A DNA stretch of 6,061 bases from positions 1 through 6,061 of the forward strand of contig JAPOYQ010000324.1 in assembly GCA_026706505.1 (NCBI GenBank). The letters are read 5' to 3'. Below are positions 1 to 6,061 of this stretch, piece after piece. The position numbers and the translations under genes are program-made. This DNA is from Gemmatimonadota bacterium (GTDB taxonomy: Bacteria > Latescibacterota > UBA2968 > UBA8231). The stretch's first letter is position 1. Each line of letters opens with the position of its first letter. Under the pieces are notes generated by a model. The model was given only the letters and a program-made list of their open reading frames with translations, was not told the DNA's origin and made no database searches.

Positions 1-973
1 CTTCGGGCTGGCCGGTCATTACTTCGTAGCGCTGCGGCACATCGTCGGCTAGGTGCTCCAAGATCAGAAAATTGGGCAGCGTGGCCATTAGGTGTACGGC
101 CGCCATTTCGGCCACCGGCCCCAACGAACCGTCGTGCGGGGCTACCGTGCAGTAATGGGCCTCGGCCATAGCGGCGATCTTCTTCATCTGCCCCAGACCC
201 CCAGCGCGGCCTGTATCCGGCTGTACCACATCGATGATTTCGCGCTCAATCAGCTCTTTTACCCCCCAAATGGTGGCGTGGCGTTCGCCCGCGGCAATGG
301 GAATGTCCACTGCTTCGGCAACCCGAGCGAGGGCATCGATATTTTCAGGGGCTACTGGATCCTCGTAAAACAGCAGGTCGTAGTCTTCAAGTGCGCGACC
401 CAAGGCAATGGCGTCGCGCGTCGTCAGCCAAGGCGGGCCGTGGACATCGACCATGAGATCCACCTCGTCGCCGACCTCCTTGCGGATGGCGGCAACCGTT
501 TCGACGCAGTTTTTGATCCCTCCGGTCTTAATCGCCGTATAGCCTTGATCGATCAAGGCGCGTGCCCGCTCTTTCTCGTGCGCGTGAGCATAGACCCGCA
601 CCCGGTCGCGCATCTTGCCGCCCAAGAGGTTCCACACCGGCTGCTCAAGGGCCTTGCCCTTGATATCCCACAGGGCCATCTCAATACCGGTCATGGCACC
701 AGAGCCGACGATGCCGGTCATGCCGTGGCCCATCATCGCCACCTGCATCTTGCCCCACAGCCGCTCAATGTGGAAGGGATCTTCGCCGATCATCAAAGGC
801 GTCAGGTCGTGGATGGCCGTTTCGACAACGCGCGGCCAGCCCGACGCCTCGCCCACGCCGTAGATGCCGGCATCGGTCTCGACCTTGACGAAGAGCCAAT
901 TGCGCGCCGACCAACCACTCGCCTGCGGAGGCGCACAGTGCATCAAATAGGTCTTAATCTGGGTAATTTTCAT
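1..973 (-). CDS. Enolase-superfamily sugar-acid dehydratase-like protein (mandelate racemase/muconate lactonizing enzyme family), 3' end outside window
   Basis: Reading the minus strand from ATG at 973 gives 324 open codons that run off the left edge; family members are about 380-400 residues, so roughly the last 60-75 residues are missing. The N-terminal capping domain (about 1-125) begins MKITQIKTYL and contains ALWDIKGKALEQPVWNLLGG. The barrel domain follows. Visible metal ligands are D176 (VDVHG), E204 (YEDP) and E230 (AAGER). H178, two residues after D176, and H280 (APHD), with D253 (QPD), match the acid/base residues of galactonate dehydratase (DgoD). The KxK motif of true racemases is incomplete: K149 is followed by T and G. 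The family abstracts a proton alpha to a carboxylate using Mg2+; the pattern favours dehydration of a sugar acid in the cytoplasm. The substrate cannot be named, and another acid-sugar dehydratase is possible. GGGGAG lies six bases before the start. The gene diverges from the operon on the right. Confidence 0.93.
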   Translation of the reverse strand, partial: MKITQIKTYLMHCAPPQASGWSARNWLFVKVETDAGIYGVGEASGWPRVVETAIHDLTPLMIGEDPFHIERLWGKMQVAMMGHGMTGIVGSGAMTGIEMALWDIKGKALEQPVWNLLGGKMRDRVRVYAHAHEKERARALIDQGYTAIKTGGIKNCVETVAAIRKEVGDEVDLMVDVHGPPWLTTRDAIALGRALEDYDLLFYEDPVAPENIDALARVAEAVDIPIAAGERHATIWGVKELIEREIIDVVQPDTGRAGGLGQMKKIAAMAEAHYCTVAPHDGSLGPVAEMAAVHLMATLPNFLILEHLADDVPQRYEVMTGQPE

Positions 974-979
974 AGCAAT

Positions 980-985
980 CTCCCC
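980..985 (-). promoter_or_regulatory. Ribosome binding site of the enolase-superfamily gene
   Basis: The minus strand reads GGGGAG six bases before the ATG at 973. It is the clearest Shine-Dalgarno match in the window and supports that start codon. Confidence 0.7.
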
Positions 986-1004
986 GCGTTGCGATGGAGC
1001 GACA

Positions 1005-1033
1005 AGTATAAGCCATAGAGCAAAATCAATCCA
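1005..1033 (-). promoter_or_regulatory. Candidate promoter for the enolase-superfamily gene
   Basis: On the minus strand a TATACT box occupies 1010-1005, five of six matches to the sigma-70 -10 consensus. At 17 bp spacing the -35 position (1033-1028) reads TGGATT, only a partial match. A TTGATT at 1029-1024 is closer to consensus but would leave a spacer of only 13 bp. Transcription would start near 998 and give a leader of about 25 bases. This is inferred from sequence only, and the sigma factor of this organism is unknown. Confidence 0.4.
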
Positions 1034-1055
1034 TTGCCAGCACCCCGTGCGCAGA

Positions 1056-1084
1056 TTGACAGGTATATTTTCAATACTTAGCTT
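1056..1084 (+). promoter_or_regulatory. Candidate promoter for the polyprenyl synthase-apbE-secDF operon
   Basis: A perfect TTGACA lies at 1056-1061. At 17 bp spacing the -10 position (1079-1084) reads TAGCTT, a poor match; TACTTA at 1075-1080 is an alternative with a 13 bp spacer. The DNA downstream is AT-rich up to about 1120. The -35 is convincing and the -10 is not, so the exact promoter is uncertain. Transcription starting near 1090 would give a leader of about 45 bases before the ATG at 1135. Confidence 0.4.
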
Positions 1085-1134
1085 CTAAATTTTCTATTTA
1101 TGTAGCAGATTTAATTCCGACAGATGCCTTTCTC

Positions 1135-2103
1135 ATGGATCCCTGCATAGGTCTGATTGATCAAGAACTGGCCCGATTTGAAAAGCGGCTCAACGCCGAG
1201 CTCAACGCCGATGTCGAGCTGGTCCACGTCATAGCTCGCTACATGGCGACCCTCAAGGGCAAGCGCCTCCGGCCGGCCCTCATCTTGCTCGTGGCTAAAG
1301 CGTCTGGCGACTGGAACGAACAGCTAATCGACACGGCCGTGGCCGTCGAAATGATTCACGCCGCCACCATGGCCCACGACGACGTAGTGGACTCAGCGAC
1401 CGTGCGCCGGGGCCGAGAGACGGTCAACGAGCGCTGGACCGGGCAGATTGCAGTACTCATGGGCGACTTTCTCCTCGCGCGCGCACTGCGCCTGCTAATC
1501 GGAACCGGCAATCTGCAAGTCCTGAGCGCAGTCGCGCACGCCACCGAACGGCTGAGCATAGGCGAGATATTTGAAATCCAGATCGGCACTCAGTGCGATA
1601 CGCGCGAAGAGTCGTACTTTGCCATGGTCAGCGACAAGACGGCTTCTCTGATCTCGGCCGCAGCGCGGATTGGCGCGATTCTCGCCGGCGCATCGGACGA
1701 GATCGTGCAATCCATGGGACGCTACGGAGAGTCGCTCGGCCGCGCCTTCCAAGTCGCCGACGATATCCTCGACCTCACCAGCGATCAGGCGACCATGGGC
1801 AAGCCCGTCGGGCACGACCTGCGCGAAGGCAAGATTACCTTGCCATTGATACGCGCCTTACAGCGAGCCCCATCAGGAGCACGAGCCGATATGGAGGCTC
1901 TTTTAGCCCGACCGGACAAGGACGAAGCCGAATGGGGGCAGATCGTGGCCTTTGTCGACAAGCACCAAGGAGTCGCCGCCGCCGTCGAGACCGCACACGA
2001 ATACGCTGCCCACGCTCAGAAGTGTTTAGAAGTGCTGGCTCCTTCCCCGGCCCGTACAGCACTAGAACGAGCCGTGCAGCTCGTCGTCGAACGCAACAAT
2101 TGA
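1135..2103 (+). CDS. ispB: Long-chain all-trans polyprenyl diphosphate synthase (octaprenyl diphosphate synthase type)
   Basis: This 322-residue protein condenses isopentenyl diphosphate units onto an allylic primer to make the isoprenoid tail of ubiquinone or menaquinone. The family signatures occur in order: GKRLRP at 42-47, the first aspartate-rich motif DDVVD at 82-86 followed by RRGRETVN, MGDFLLARAL at 109-118, K168-T169, and the second aspartate-rich motif DDILD at 209-213, then GKPVGHDLREGKITLPLI. The residue five before DDVVD is A77 and the next is T78, small side chains as in E. coli IspB, so a long product (about C30-C50) is expected; farnesyl synthases carry aromatic residues there. 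Length is normal for the family. ATG 1135 is the first start after an in-frame TGA at 1057, yet no Shine-Dalgarno site precedes it. It heads the rightward operon, 12 bases before the ApbE gene. Exact chain length, and hence ispB versus hepT-like naming, is not determined. Confidence 0.93.
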   Translation: MDPCIGLIDQELARFEKRLNAELNADVELVHVIARYMATLKGKRLRPALILLVAKASGDWNEQLIDTAVAVEMIHAATMAHDDVVDSATVRRGRETVNERWTGQIAVLMGDFLLARALRLLIGTGNLQVLSAVAHATERLSIGEIFEIQIGTQCDTREESYFAMVSDKTASLISAAARIGAILAGASDEIVQSMGRYGESLGRAFQVADDILDLTSDQATMGKPVGHDLREGKITLPLIRALQRAPSGARADMEALLARPDKDEAEWGQIVAFVDKHQGVAAAVETAHEYAAHAQKCLEVLAPSPARTALERAVQLVVERNN

Positions 2104-2115
2104 CGCGACCAGCTC

Positions 2116-3153
2116 ATGCTCAAGCGCAGTCTGCTGGCCGTAGGCGGTTTGGCCGTGGTCCTGTACTTTCTGCCGTCGCCTCGGCCCGCCGCGCCAGTGC
2201 GCGCAGACCGCCTTTTGTTGGGAACCCTCGTCACGGTCAAACTCTACGGAGACGGAGCAGTGGTTAGCCCGCACATAGAGGCGGCGTACGCAGAGATCGC
2301 CCGCGTCGATTCGTCAATGAGCCACTACCGCGAGGACGGTGTACTGCGGCGACTAGAACAGCAGGCGCAGCTCGCTCCAACGCGTGGCCCAGCCGGGTTG
2401 ATTGCAGTCTTGACACGCAGCCAGCATTTCGCCGCGTTGACCGACGGAGCTTTTGACTGCACGGTGGGGGCATTGACGAGCCTGTGGAACTTCTCCGATG
2501 CGGTAGCACCGCCTGCCCCGGCGCAGATCGATTCAGCACTGGCGCTGGTGGGTTACGAAGGGTTGGGAGTTGCCGCCCAGTCGTTTCGGATCCACAGGCC
2601 GGGACTGCGGTTAGACCTGGGAGCAGCGGCCAAAGGCTACGCGGTCGACCAAGCCGTAGCGGCCATGCAGGAATTGGGGGTGGAGGCCGGAGTTGTGGAG
2701 GCCGGCGGCGACATTCGCTATTGGGGTGAAAAGCCGGACGGTCGGCCTTGGCTTTTTGGGGTCCAGCACCCGCGTGCCCCAGAGCAATACATAGCAGTAG
2801 AGGACCTCGGGCTCGCGGCGATCGCGACCTCCGGTGACTACGAGCAGTACTTTGATTGGGAGGGCGAGCGCTATCACCATCTGCTCGACCCCAAGACTGG
2901 CTATCCAGCGCGGGCGTGCATAAGCGCTACTGTGTGGGCTGCTACCGCACTGGACGCCGACATCCTGTCAACCGCGGTCTTCGTCTTAGGGCCTGAGCAA
3001 GGACTCGCACTCGTCGAGGGCCTACCGGACGTCGAGGGCTTCATTTTTTTTGCGCGAGACGGGCAGCTCATGCACCGGGCGTCAACGGGGATGCGCGACC
3101 GCTTTCGCTTTTGCAATAGCAGCAAACCTTCGCCGGGCTGCGCTCGGCAATAG
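2116..3153 (+). CDS. apbE: FAD:protein FMN transferase (ApbE family), membrane-anchored
   Basis: ApbE proteins split FAD with Mg2+ and attach FMN covalently to a threonine or serine of partner proteins such as NqrB, NqrC or RnfG, on the outer face of the cytoplasmic membrane. This 345-residue protein starts with a basic N-terminus and a hydrophobic segment (about 5-20) without a lipobox cysteine, so it looks like a signal anchor or signal peptide rather than a lipoprotein. Conserved elements are LLGTLVTVKLYG at 33-44, GAFDCTVGAL at 111-120, DLGAAAKGYAVD at 167-178, AGGDI at 196-200, SGDYEQYF at 239-246 and HHLLDPKTGYPA at 254-265. The metal-binding aspartate and threonine of the family correspond to D282 and T286. 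A short tail after about residue 330 carries cysteines 333 and 342 and lies outside the usual domain. No good Shine-Dalgarno site precedes the ATG; the start was chosen because it supplies the export segment. No flavin-accepting partner gene lies in the window. Confidence 0.94.
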   Translation: MLKRSLLAVGGLAVVLYFLPSPRPAAPVRADRLLLGTLVTVKLYGDGAVVSPHIEAAYAEIARVDSSMSHYREDGVLRRLEQQAQLAPTRGPAGLIAVLTRSQHFAALTDGAFDCTVGALTSLWNFSDAVAPPAPAQIDSALALVGYEGLGVAAQSFRIHRPGLRLDLGAAAKGYAVDQAVAAMQELGVEAGVVEAGGDIRYWGEKPDGRPWLFGVQHPRAPEQYIAVEDLGLAAIATSGDYEQYFDWEGERYHHLLDPKTGYPARACISATVWAATALDADILSTAVFVLGPEQGLALVEGLPDVEGFIFFARDGQLMHRASTGMRDRFRFCNSSKPSPGCARQ

Positions 3154-3154
3154 T

Positions 3155-3158
3155 GGAG
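3155..3158 (+). promoter_or_regulatory. Probable ribosome binding site of secDF
   Basis: GGAG begins one base after the apbE stop codon and lies 13 bases before the secDF ATG at 3172. That spacing is longer than the usual 5-9 bases, so it is a weak site; the sequence between is A-rich, which may help initiation. Confidence 0.4.
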
Positions 3159-3171
3159 TAAAGACAAATTT

Positions 3172-5706
3172 ATGAAACGCAACCGGAAACTCGTGCTGAT
3201 CGTGGCACTAATCGCCGCCGCAGTGTACTACCTGCTGCCAAGCGTGGATTTTTACAGCATGACGGACGACGAGCGAGAAGTCATGGGACTAAAGTCCCCC
3301 GAGCAACTCGTCGATCTGAAAAAGCGCTCGCTCAACTTGGGACTGGACTTGCAGGGCGGTATCCACCTCGTCCTAGAGGTCAAGACCGAGGGGATGGAGC
3401 AGCAGGAAGCCCAAGATGCGGTCGCCCAAGCCCAGGAAGTCATCCGCAATCGCGTCGATCAGTTCGGGGTGGCCGAGCCGACCATTCAGCGCCAAGGCGA
3501 CAACCGCATCATCATCGAGTTGCCCGGCGTCCAAGACGTACAGCGCGCCAAAGACTTAGTGGGCCAGACCGCGCTTCTCGAATTCCAACTCCTCGAACCT
3601 TCTGAGGATCGCACTCGCCTGATCCAGCGCATCGACCAAGTGCTGGCCCCGCAAGAGGAGGAAGAAGAGAAAGAAGAAGACCTCCTCCTTTCCTCCACAC
3701 CAGAAAGCACCCCCCTCTCCTCCATGCTCAACCTCGCCGGCGAAGACCTCACGGTCTCGGGCCGCGACTTGCAGCGCGTCAAGAACTTGCTCAACACCCC
3801 AGAGGCCCAAGAGCTCATCCCCGCAGATGTAGAATTCCTCTTTTCGAGCAAGCCCGCCGGGGCCGAAGGCAATGAGTTTTACTTCCTCTACTTGGTGCGC
3901 AAGAAACCGGAGATGACCGGGCACATGATTCAGGACGCCTTTGTCTCCATCGGCCAAGTCGTCGAGTACATGGGCCAGCCCATCGTCAATTTCTCGACCA
4001 CCGACGAAGGGGTGCGGCTCTTCAGCCGCATCACGGGTTCGCACATCGGCGAGCGCATGGCCATCGTCCTCGACGAATCGGTGTACTCGGCCCCAGTCAT
4101 CCAAAATAAAATCAGCGAGGGGCGCGGCATCATCACCGGTAGCGGCACCCAAGAAGAAGCCAAAGACCTCTCCATCGTGCTGCGGGCCGGTGCACTACCG
4201 GCCGAGGTCGAGATCATCGAAGACCGCACGGTTGGCCCCTCGCTTGGGCGCGACTCCATCGAGCAAGGCAAGACCGCAGCGATCTACAGCATGGTACTAG
4301 TCGTGATCTTCATGGTCCTCTACTACCGCGCCGCCGGGCTGATCGCCGACTGCGCCCTCTTGCTCAACATGCTCTTCATCATGGCGGTACTGGCCGGTTT
4401 TCACGCCACGCTGACCTTGCCAGGCATTGCTGGCATCATCCTGACCATTGGTATGGCCGTTGACGCCAATGTGCTGATCTTCGAGCGCATCCGCGAAGAG
4501 CTGCGCTCGGGCAAGACTGTTCGCGCGGCCATAGATTCCGGCTATGGCCACGCGCTTTCGGCCATCATCGACGCCAATGTGACTACGTTCCTAGTTGGTA
4601 TCGTGCTCTATCAGTTCGGCACCGGGCCGATCCGCGGCTTTGCTTTGACCTTGTGCATCGGCATCATCTCCAGCCTCTTTACGGCCTTCTTTGTAACCCG
4701 CACGATCTTCGACTTGATTACCCGGAGATCGGATCAATCGACCTTGAGCATCGGGCCAGTCGCGCTCTTCGCCAACCTGAACATCCGCTTCCTCTCGTTG
4801 CGCAACATTGGTTTCGGCACCTCGGCGGCCGTGCTGCTCATCGGCATCGTCTCCATTTTGGGCACCAATTTGGGCACCAATGGCATCCGCAAGGGCATTG
4901 ACTTCGCCGGCGGCACCTTGCTGGAGTTGCACTTCGATCCAGCAATCCAAGTCGAGGATATCCGCAGCCAACTCGGCCGCGTCCCTGTGGGCGATGCCGA
5001 GATCGACCTGAGCAAGAGCGAGATCAAGCAGTTCGGATCGGAAAACGACATCCTCATCCGCGTCAGCGAGAGCGGGGCAGGCACTGAGGTGGCCGACGGC
5101 ATTATGGGAGTTCTCAAGTCCGGATTTGCCGACAACATCGCGGAAATGGAGTGGATCCGGCGCCAAGAAAAGGTCGGCCCAAAAATCGGCAGTGAACTGA
5201 GCAACGCAGCCGTGCGCGCAGTCCTGGTGGCACTGGCGCTGATTCTGATCTACATGGCTTGGCGCTTCCACCGCTTCCTCTACGGGATCGCCGCGGTCGT
5301 CGCGCTCTTCCACGATGTGCTCATCACCCTCGGGCTGCTCTCGCTCCTCAACATTGAGATTACCCTCGCGGTGGTCGCTGCCTTGCTGGCCATTGTCGGC
5401 TATTCGCTCAACGACACGATCGTGGTCTTCGACCGCATCCGCGAAAACCTGCACACGGCCCGCCGACAGGGTTTTGACGGCACGGTCAACCAGAGCATCA
5501 ACGAGTGTCTGAGCCGCACGCTGATCACCTCGGCGACGACCCTTATGGCGGTGCTGGTGCTGATGATCTTTGGCGGCGAGGTCAACCGCGACTTCACCAT
5601 CACCTTGATGATCGGCGTCGTGATTGGCACCTATTCGTCTATATTCGTCGCTAGTCCAGTGCTCTACTTAGGCCAAAAGCGGGCCGCCGCAAAGGGGACC
5701 GACTAA
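3172..5706 (+). CDS. secDF: Fused SecD-SecF preprotein translocase accessory subunit
   Basis: SecDF uses the ion gradient to pull proteins through SecYEG on the outer face of the cytoplasmic membrane. Its 844 residues join a complete SecD and a complete SecF, with 12 predicted membrane spans. SecD half: span 1 at about 7-24; LGLDLQGGIHLVLEV at 56-70; RNRVDQFGVAEPTIQRQG at 92-109; extracytoplasmic region to about 367, ending in TVGPSLGRDSIEQGK; spans at about 368-386, 389-409, 415-436, 461-482 and 487-510, with the conserved D431 in GMAVDANVLIFERIREE. SecF half: first span at about 545-566; GIDFAGGTLLEL at 575-586; KVGPKIGSEL at 667-676; then five spans, including GYSLNDTIVVFDRIREN at 743-759 with D748 and R755. 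D431 and the SecF aspartate/arginine correspond to the proton-relay residues of studied SecDF proteins. An acidic insert, EEEEEKEED, sits at 162-170. The gene lies 18 bases after apbE; yajC is not adjacent. Confidence 0.97.
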   Translation: MKRNRKLVLIVALIAAAVYYLLPSVDFYSMTDDEREVMGLKSPEQLVDLKKRSLNLGLDLQGGIHLVLEVKTEGMEQQEAQDAVAQAQEVIRNRVDQFGVAEPTIQRQGDNRIIIELPGVQDVQRAKDLVGQTALLEFQLLEPSEDRTRLIQRIDQVLAPQEEEEEKEEDLLLSSTPESTPLSSMLNLAGEDLTVSGRDLQRVKNLLNTPEAQELIPADVEFLFSSKPAGAEGNEFYFLYLVRKKPEMTGHMIQDAFVSIGQVVEYMGQPIVNFSTTDEGVRLFSRITGSHIGERMAIVLDESVYSAPVIQNKISEGRGIITGSGTQEEAKDLSIVLRAGALPAEVEIIEDRTVGPSLGRDSIEQGKTAAIYSMVLVVIFMVLYYRAAGLIADCALLLNMLFIMAVLAGFHATLTLPGIAGIILTIGMAVDANVLIFERIREELRSGKTVRAAIDSGYGHALSAIIDANVTTFLVGIVLYQFGTGPIRGFALTLCIGIISSLFTAFFVTRTIFDLITRRSDQSTLSIGPVALFANLNIRFLSLRNIGFGTSAAVLLIGIVSILGTNLGTNGIRKGIDFAGGTLLELHFDPAIQVEDIRSQLGRVPVGDAEIDLSKSEIKQFGSENDILIRVSESGAGTEVADGIMGVLKSGFADNIAEMEWIRRQEKVGPKIGSELSNAAVRAVLVALALILIYMAWRFHRFLYGIAAVVALFHDVLITLGLLSLLNIEITLAVVAALLAIVGYSLNDTIVVFDRIRENLHTARRQGFDGTVNQSINECLSRTLITSATTLMAVLVLMIFGGEVNRDFTITLMIGVVIGTYSSIFVASPVLYLGQKRAAAKGTD
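3653..3696 (+). repeat. Low-complexity purine run followed by pyrimidine run inside secDF
   Basis: Twenty-eight consecutive purines (3653-3680) are followed directly by 16 consecutive pyrimidines (3681-3696). GAGGAGG at 3655-3661 pairs perfectly with CCTCCTC at 3681-3687 across a 19-base loop. The tract encodes the glutamate-rich insert at residues 162-170 and the leucine/serine residues after it. The reading frame is intact. Confidence 0.85.
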
Positions 5707-5734
5707 AGCCAGCCGGGCGGGGCCGCCTCTCGCC

Positions 5735-6061
5735 ATGAAAACGATAGTAGTAGCTGCCTTTGTCCTGCTCTTGATCTACTACGGGCCGCTGCAGGATCGC
5801 TCCAGCCCCTTTGACTCCGCGTGGATGCTGGGTGCTCTGGCCCTGTTGGCCGCGGCTGGAGGCCAGCTAGCGCAGGCGATTCGCCTGCCGGCGCTAGTGG
5901 GGTGGATCGGGGCCGGGATGTTGTTGGGCACCGGAGGTTTACAGCTTGTCGATCTAGGCGCGTTCTCCCTGCATCAAGTGCTCTTTCTCACGGTGGGCCT
6001 CGGGGTCGGGTTCCAAGTGGGGCTACACGTCGTATGGCCAACGCACGCTTGGCGCATGCTT
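5735..6061 (+). CDS. Probable Kef/CPA2-type cation:proton antiporter, N-terminal part (runs off right edge)
   Basis: The frame from ATG at 5735 stays open for 109 codons to the last base, so only the N-terminal part is seen; CPA2 transporters usually have 380 or more residues. There is a hydrophobic segment at about 3-16, a polar linker (DRSSPFDS), a second at about 29-48, then LPALVGWIGAGMLLG at 51-65, which resembles the LPxxxGxxxAGxxLGP signature after the first canonical span of Kef-like antiporters. A further span covers about 80-100 and contains VGLGVGFQVGLH, where the family usually has a GxxLLxFxxGLE-like pattern. The Pro after LG and the Glu after GL are both replaced (T66, H98). The start has no strong Shine-Dalgarno site, only GC-rich sequence. 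It lies 28 bases after secDF and is probably cotranscribed. Ion specificity cannot be judged, and another polytopic membrane family remains possible. Confidence 0.6.
   Translation, partial: MKTIVVAAFVLLLIYYGPLQDRSSPFDSAWMLGALALLAAAGGQLAQAIRLPALVGWIGAGMLLGTGGLQLVDLGAFSLHQVLFLTVGLGVGFQVGLHVVWPTHAWRML

Larger units (their letters stand above)
974..1134. other. Divergent intergenic spacer
   Basis: These 161 bp separate two genes that point away from each other. The stretch from about 1063 to 1120 is clearly richer in A and T than the coding DNA on either side, as expected for promoter DNA. It holds one candidate promoter per strand. I found no convincing operator palindrome, riboswitch or terminator in it. 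Confidence 0.6.

Noticed and set aside
92..1018. 308-codon plus-strand open frame opposite the enolase-superfamily gene
   Set aside because: The minus-strand reading has full family motifs and catalytic residues, while this translation resembles nothing I recognise. It is an antisense shadow that GC-rich coding DNA commonly produces.
974..1134. Riboswitch or small RNA in the divergent spacer
   Set aside because: Leader space on either side is only a few dozen bases and I see no extended stem structure or conserved aptamer motif.
1593..2267. 224-codon plus-strand frame overlapping the polyprenyl synthase and apbE
   Set aside because: It is arginine-rich with no domain, as expected from a shifted frame in GC-rich DNA, and both overlapped genes have strong family matches.
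3556..4152. 198-codon minus-strand open frame inside secDF
   Set aside because: It lies entirely inside secDF, has no recognisable motif or start signal, and its phenylalanine-rich stretch is simply the complement of the glutamate-rich tract.
4591..5454. 287-codon minus-strand open frame inside secDF, rich in Asp, Glu and Gln
   Set aside because: It lies wholly within the well-supported secDF frame. Its polar, acidic composition is what results from reading membrane-protein codons in reverse complement.
5716..5727. GC-rich inverted repeat (GGCGGGGCCGCC) between secDF and the last gene, as a possible terminator
   Set aside because: The stem is only four to five base pairs with a tiny loop and no T-run follows, so it does not look like an intrinsic terminator. 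The next gene begins a few bases later.
1..6061. CRISPR array, insertion sequence, phage or defence system
   Set aside because: No regularly spaced direct repeats, transposase, integrase, terminal inverted repeats or defence-type domains were seen; the coding space is occupied by housekeeping and metabolic families.

Overview
The window is GC-rich bacterial chromosomal DNA, densely coded, holding one leftward gene and a rightward run of four genes that diverge from a 161-bp AT-richer spacer. The taxon cannot be fixed from the sequence. The single-chain SecD-SecF protein, the membrane-anchored ApbE and the sugar-acid-type enolase-superfamily enzyme would fit an uncultured diderm lineage, but this is an inference with low confidence. 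I see no tRNA, rRNA, CRISPR array, insertion sequence, phage gene or convincing intrinsic terminator.

Left part (1-973, minus strand): the first 324 codons of an enolase-superfamily enzyme resembling galactonate-type sugar-acid dehydratases. Its C-terminal end lies beyond the window. It has a good Shine-Dalgarno site and a candidate -10 box on the minus strand.

Spacer (974-1134): a probable divergent promoter region, with TTGACA on the plus strand and TATACT on the minus strand.

Right part (1135-6061, plus strand): a long-chain polyprenyl diphosphate synthase, an ApbE-type FAD:protein FMN transferase, a fused SecDF preprotein translocase subunit of 844 residues, and the first 109 codons of a probable monovalent cation:proton antiporter of the Kef/CPA2 type. 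The gaps are 12, 18 and 28 bases, so one transcript is likely. The shared theme is the energised cytoplasmic membrane: quinone or carrier-lipid side chains, covalent flavin attachment to exported or membrane proteins, ion-gradient-driven protein export, and ion/proton exchange. That link is inferred from gene order and is not demonstrated.

No clearly new system was found. The points most worth a second look are the gene combination itself, an acidic low-complexity insert in the SecD part encoded by a purine-to-pyrimidine tract, the atypical conserved motifs in the last gene, and the weak or missing ribosome binding sites of several operon genes.
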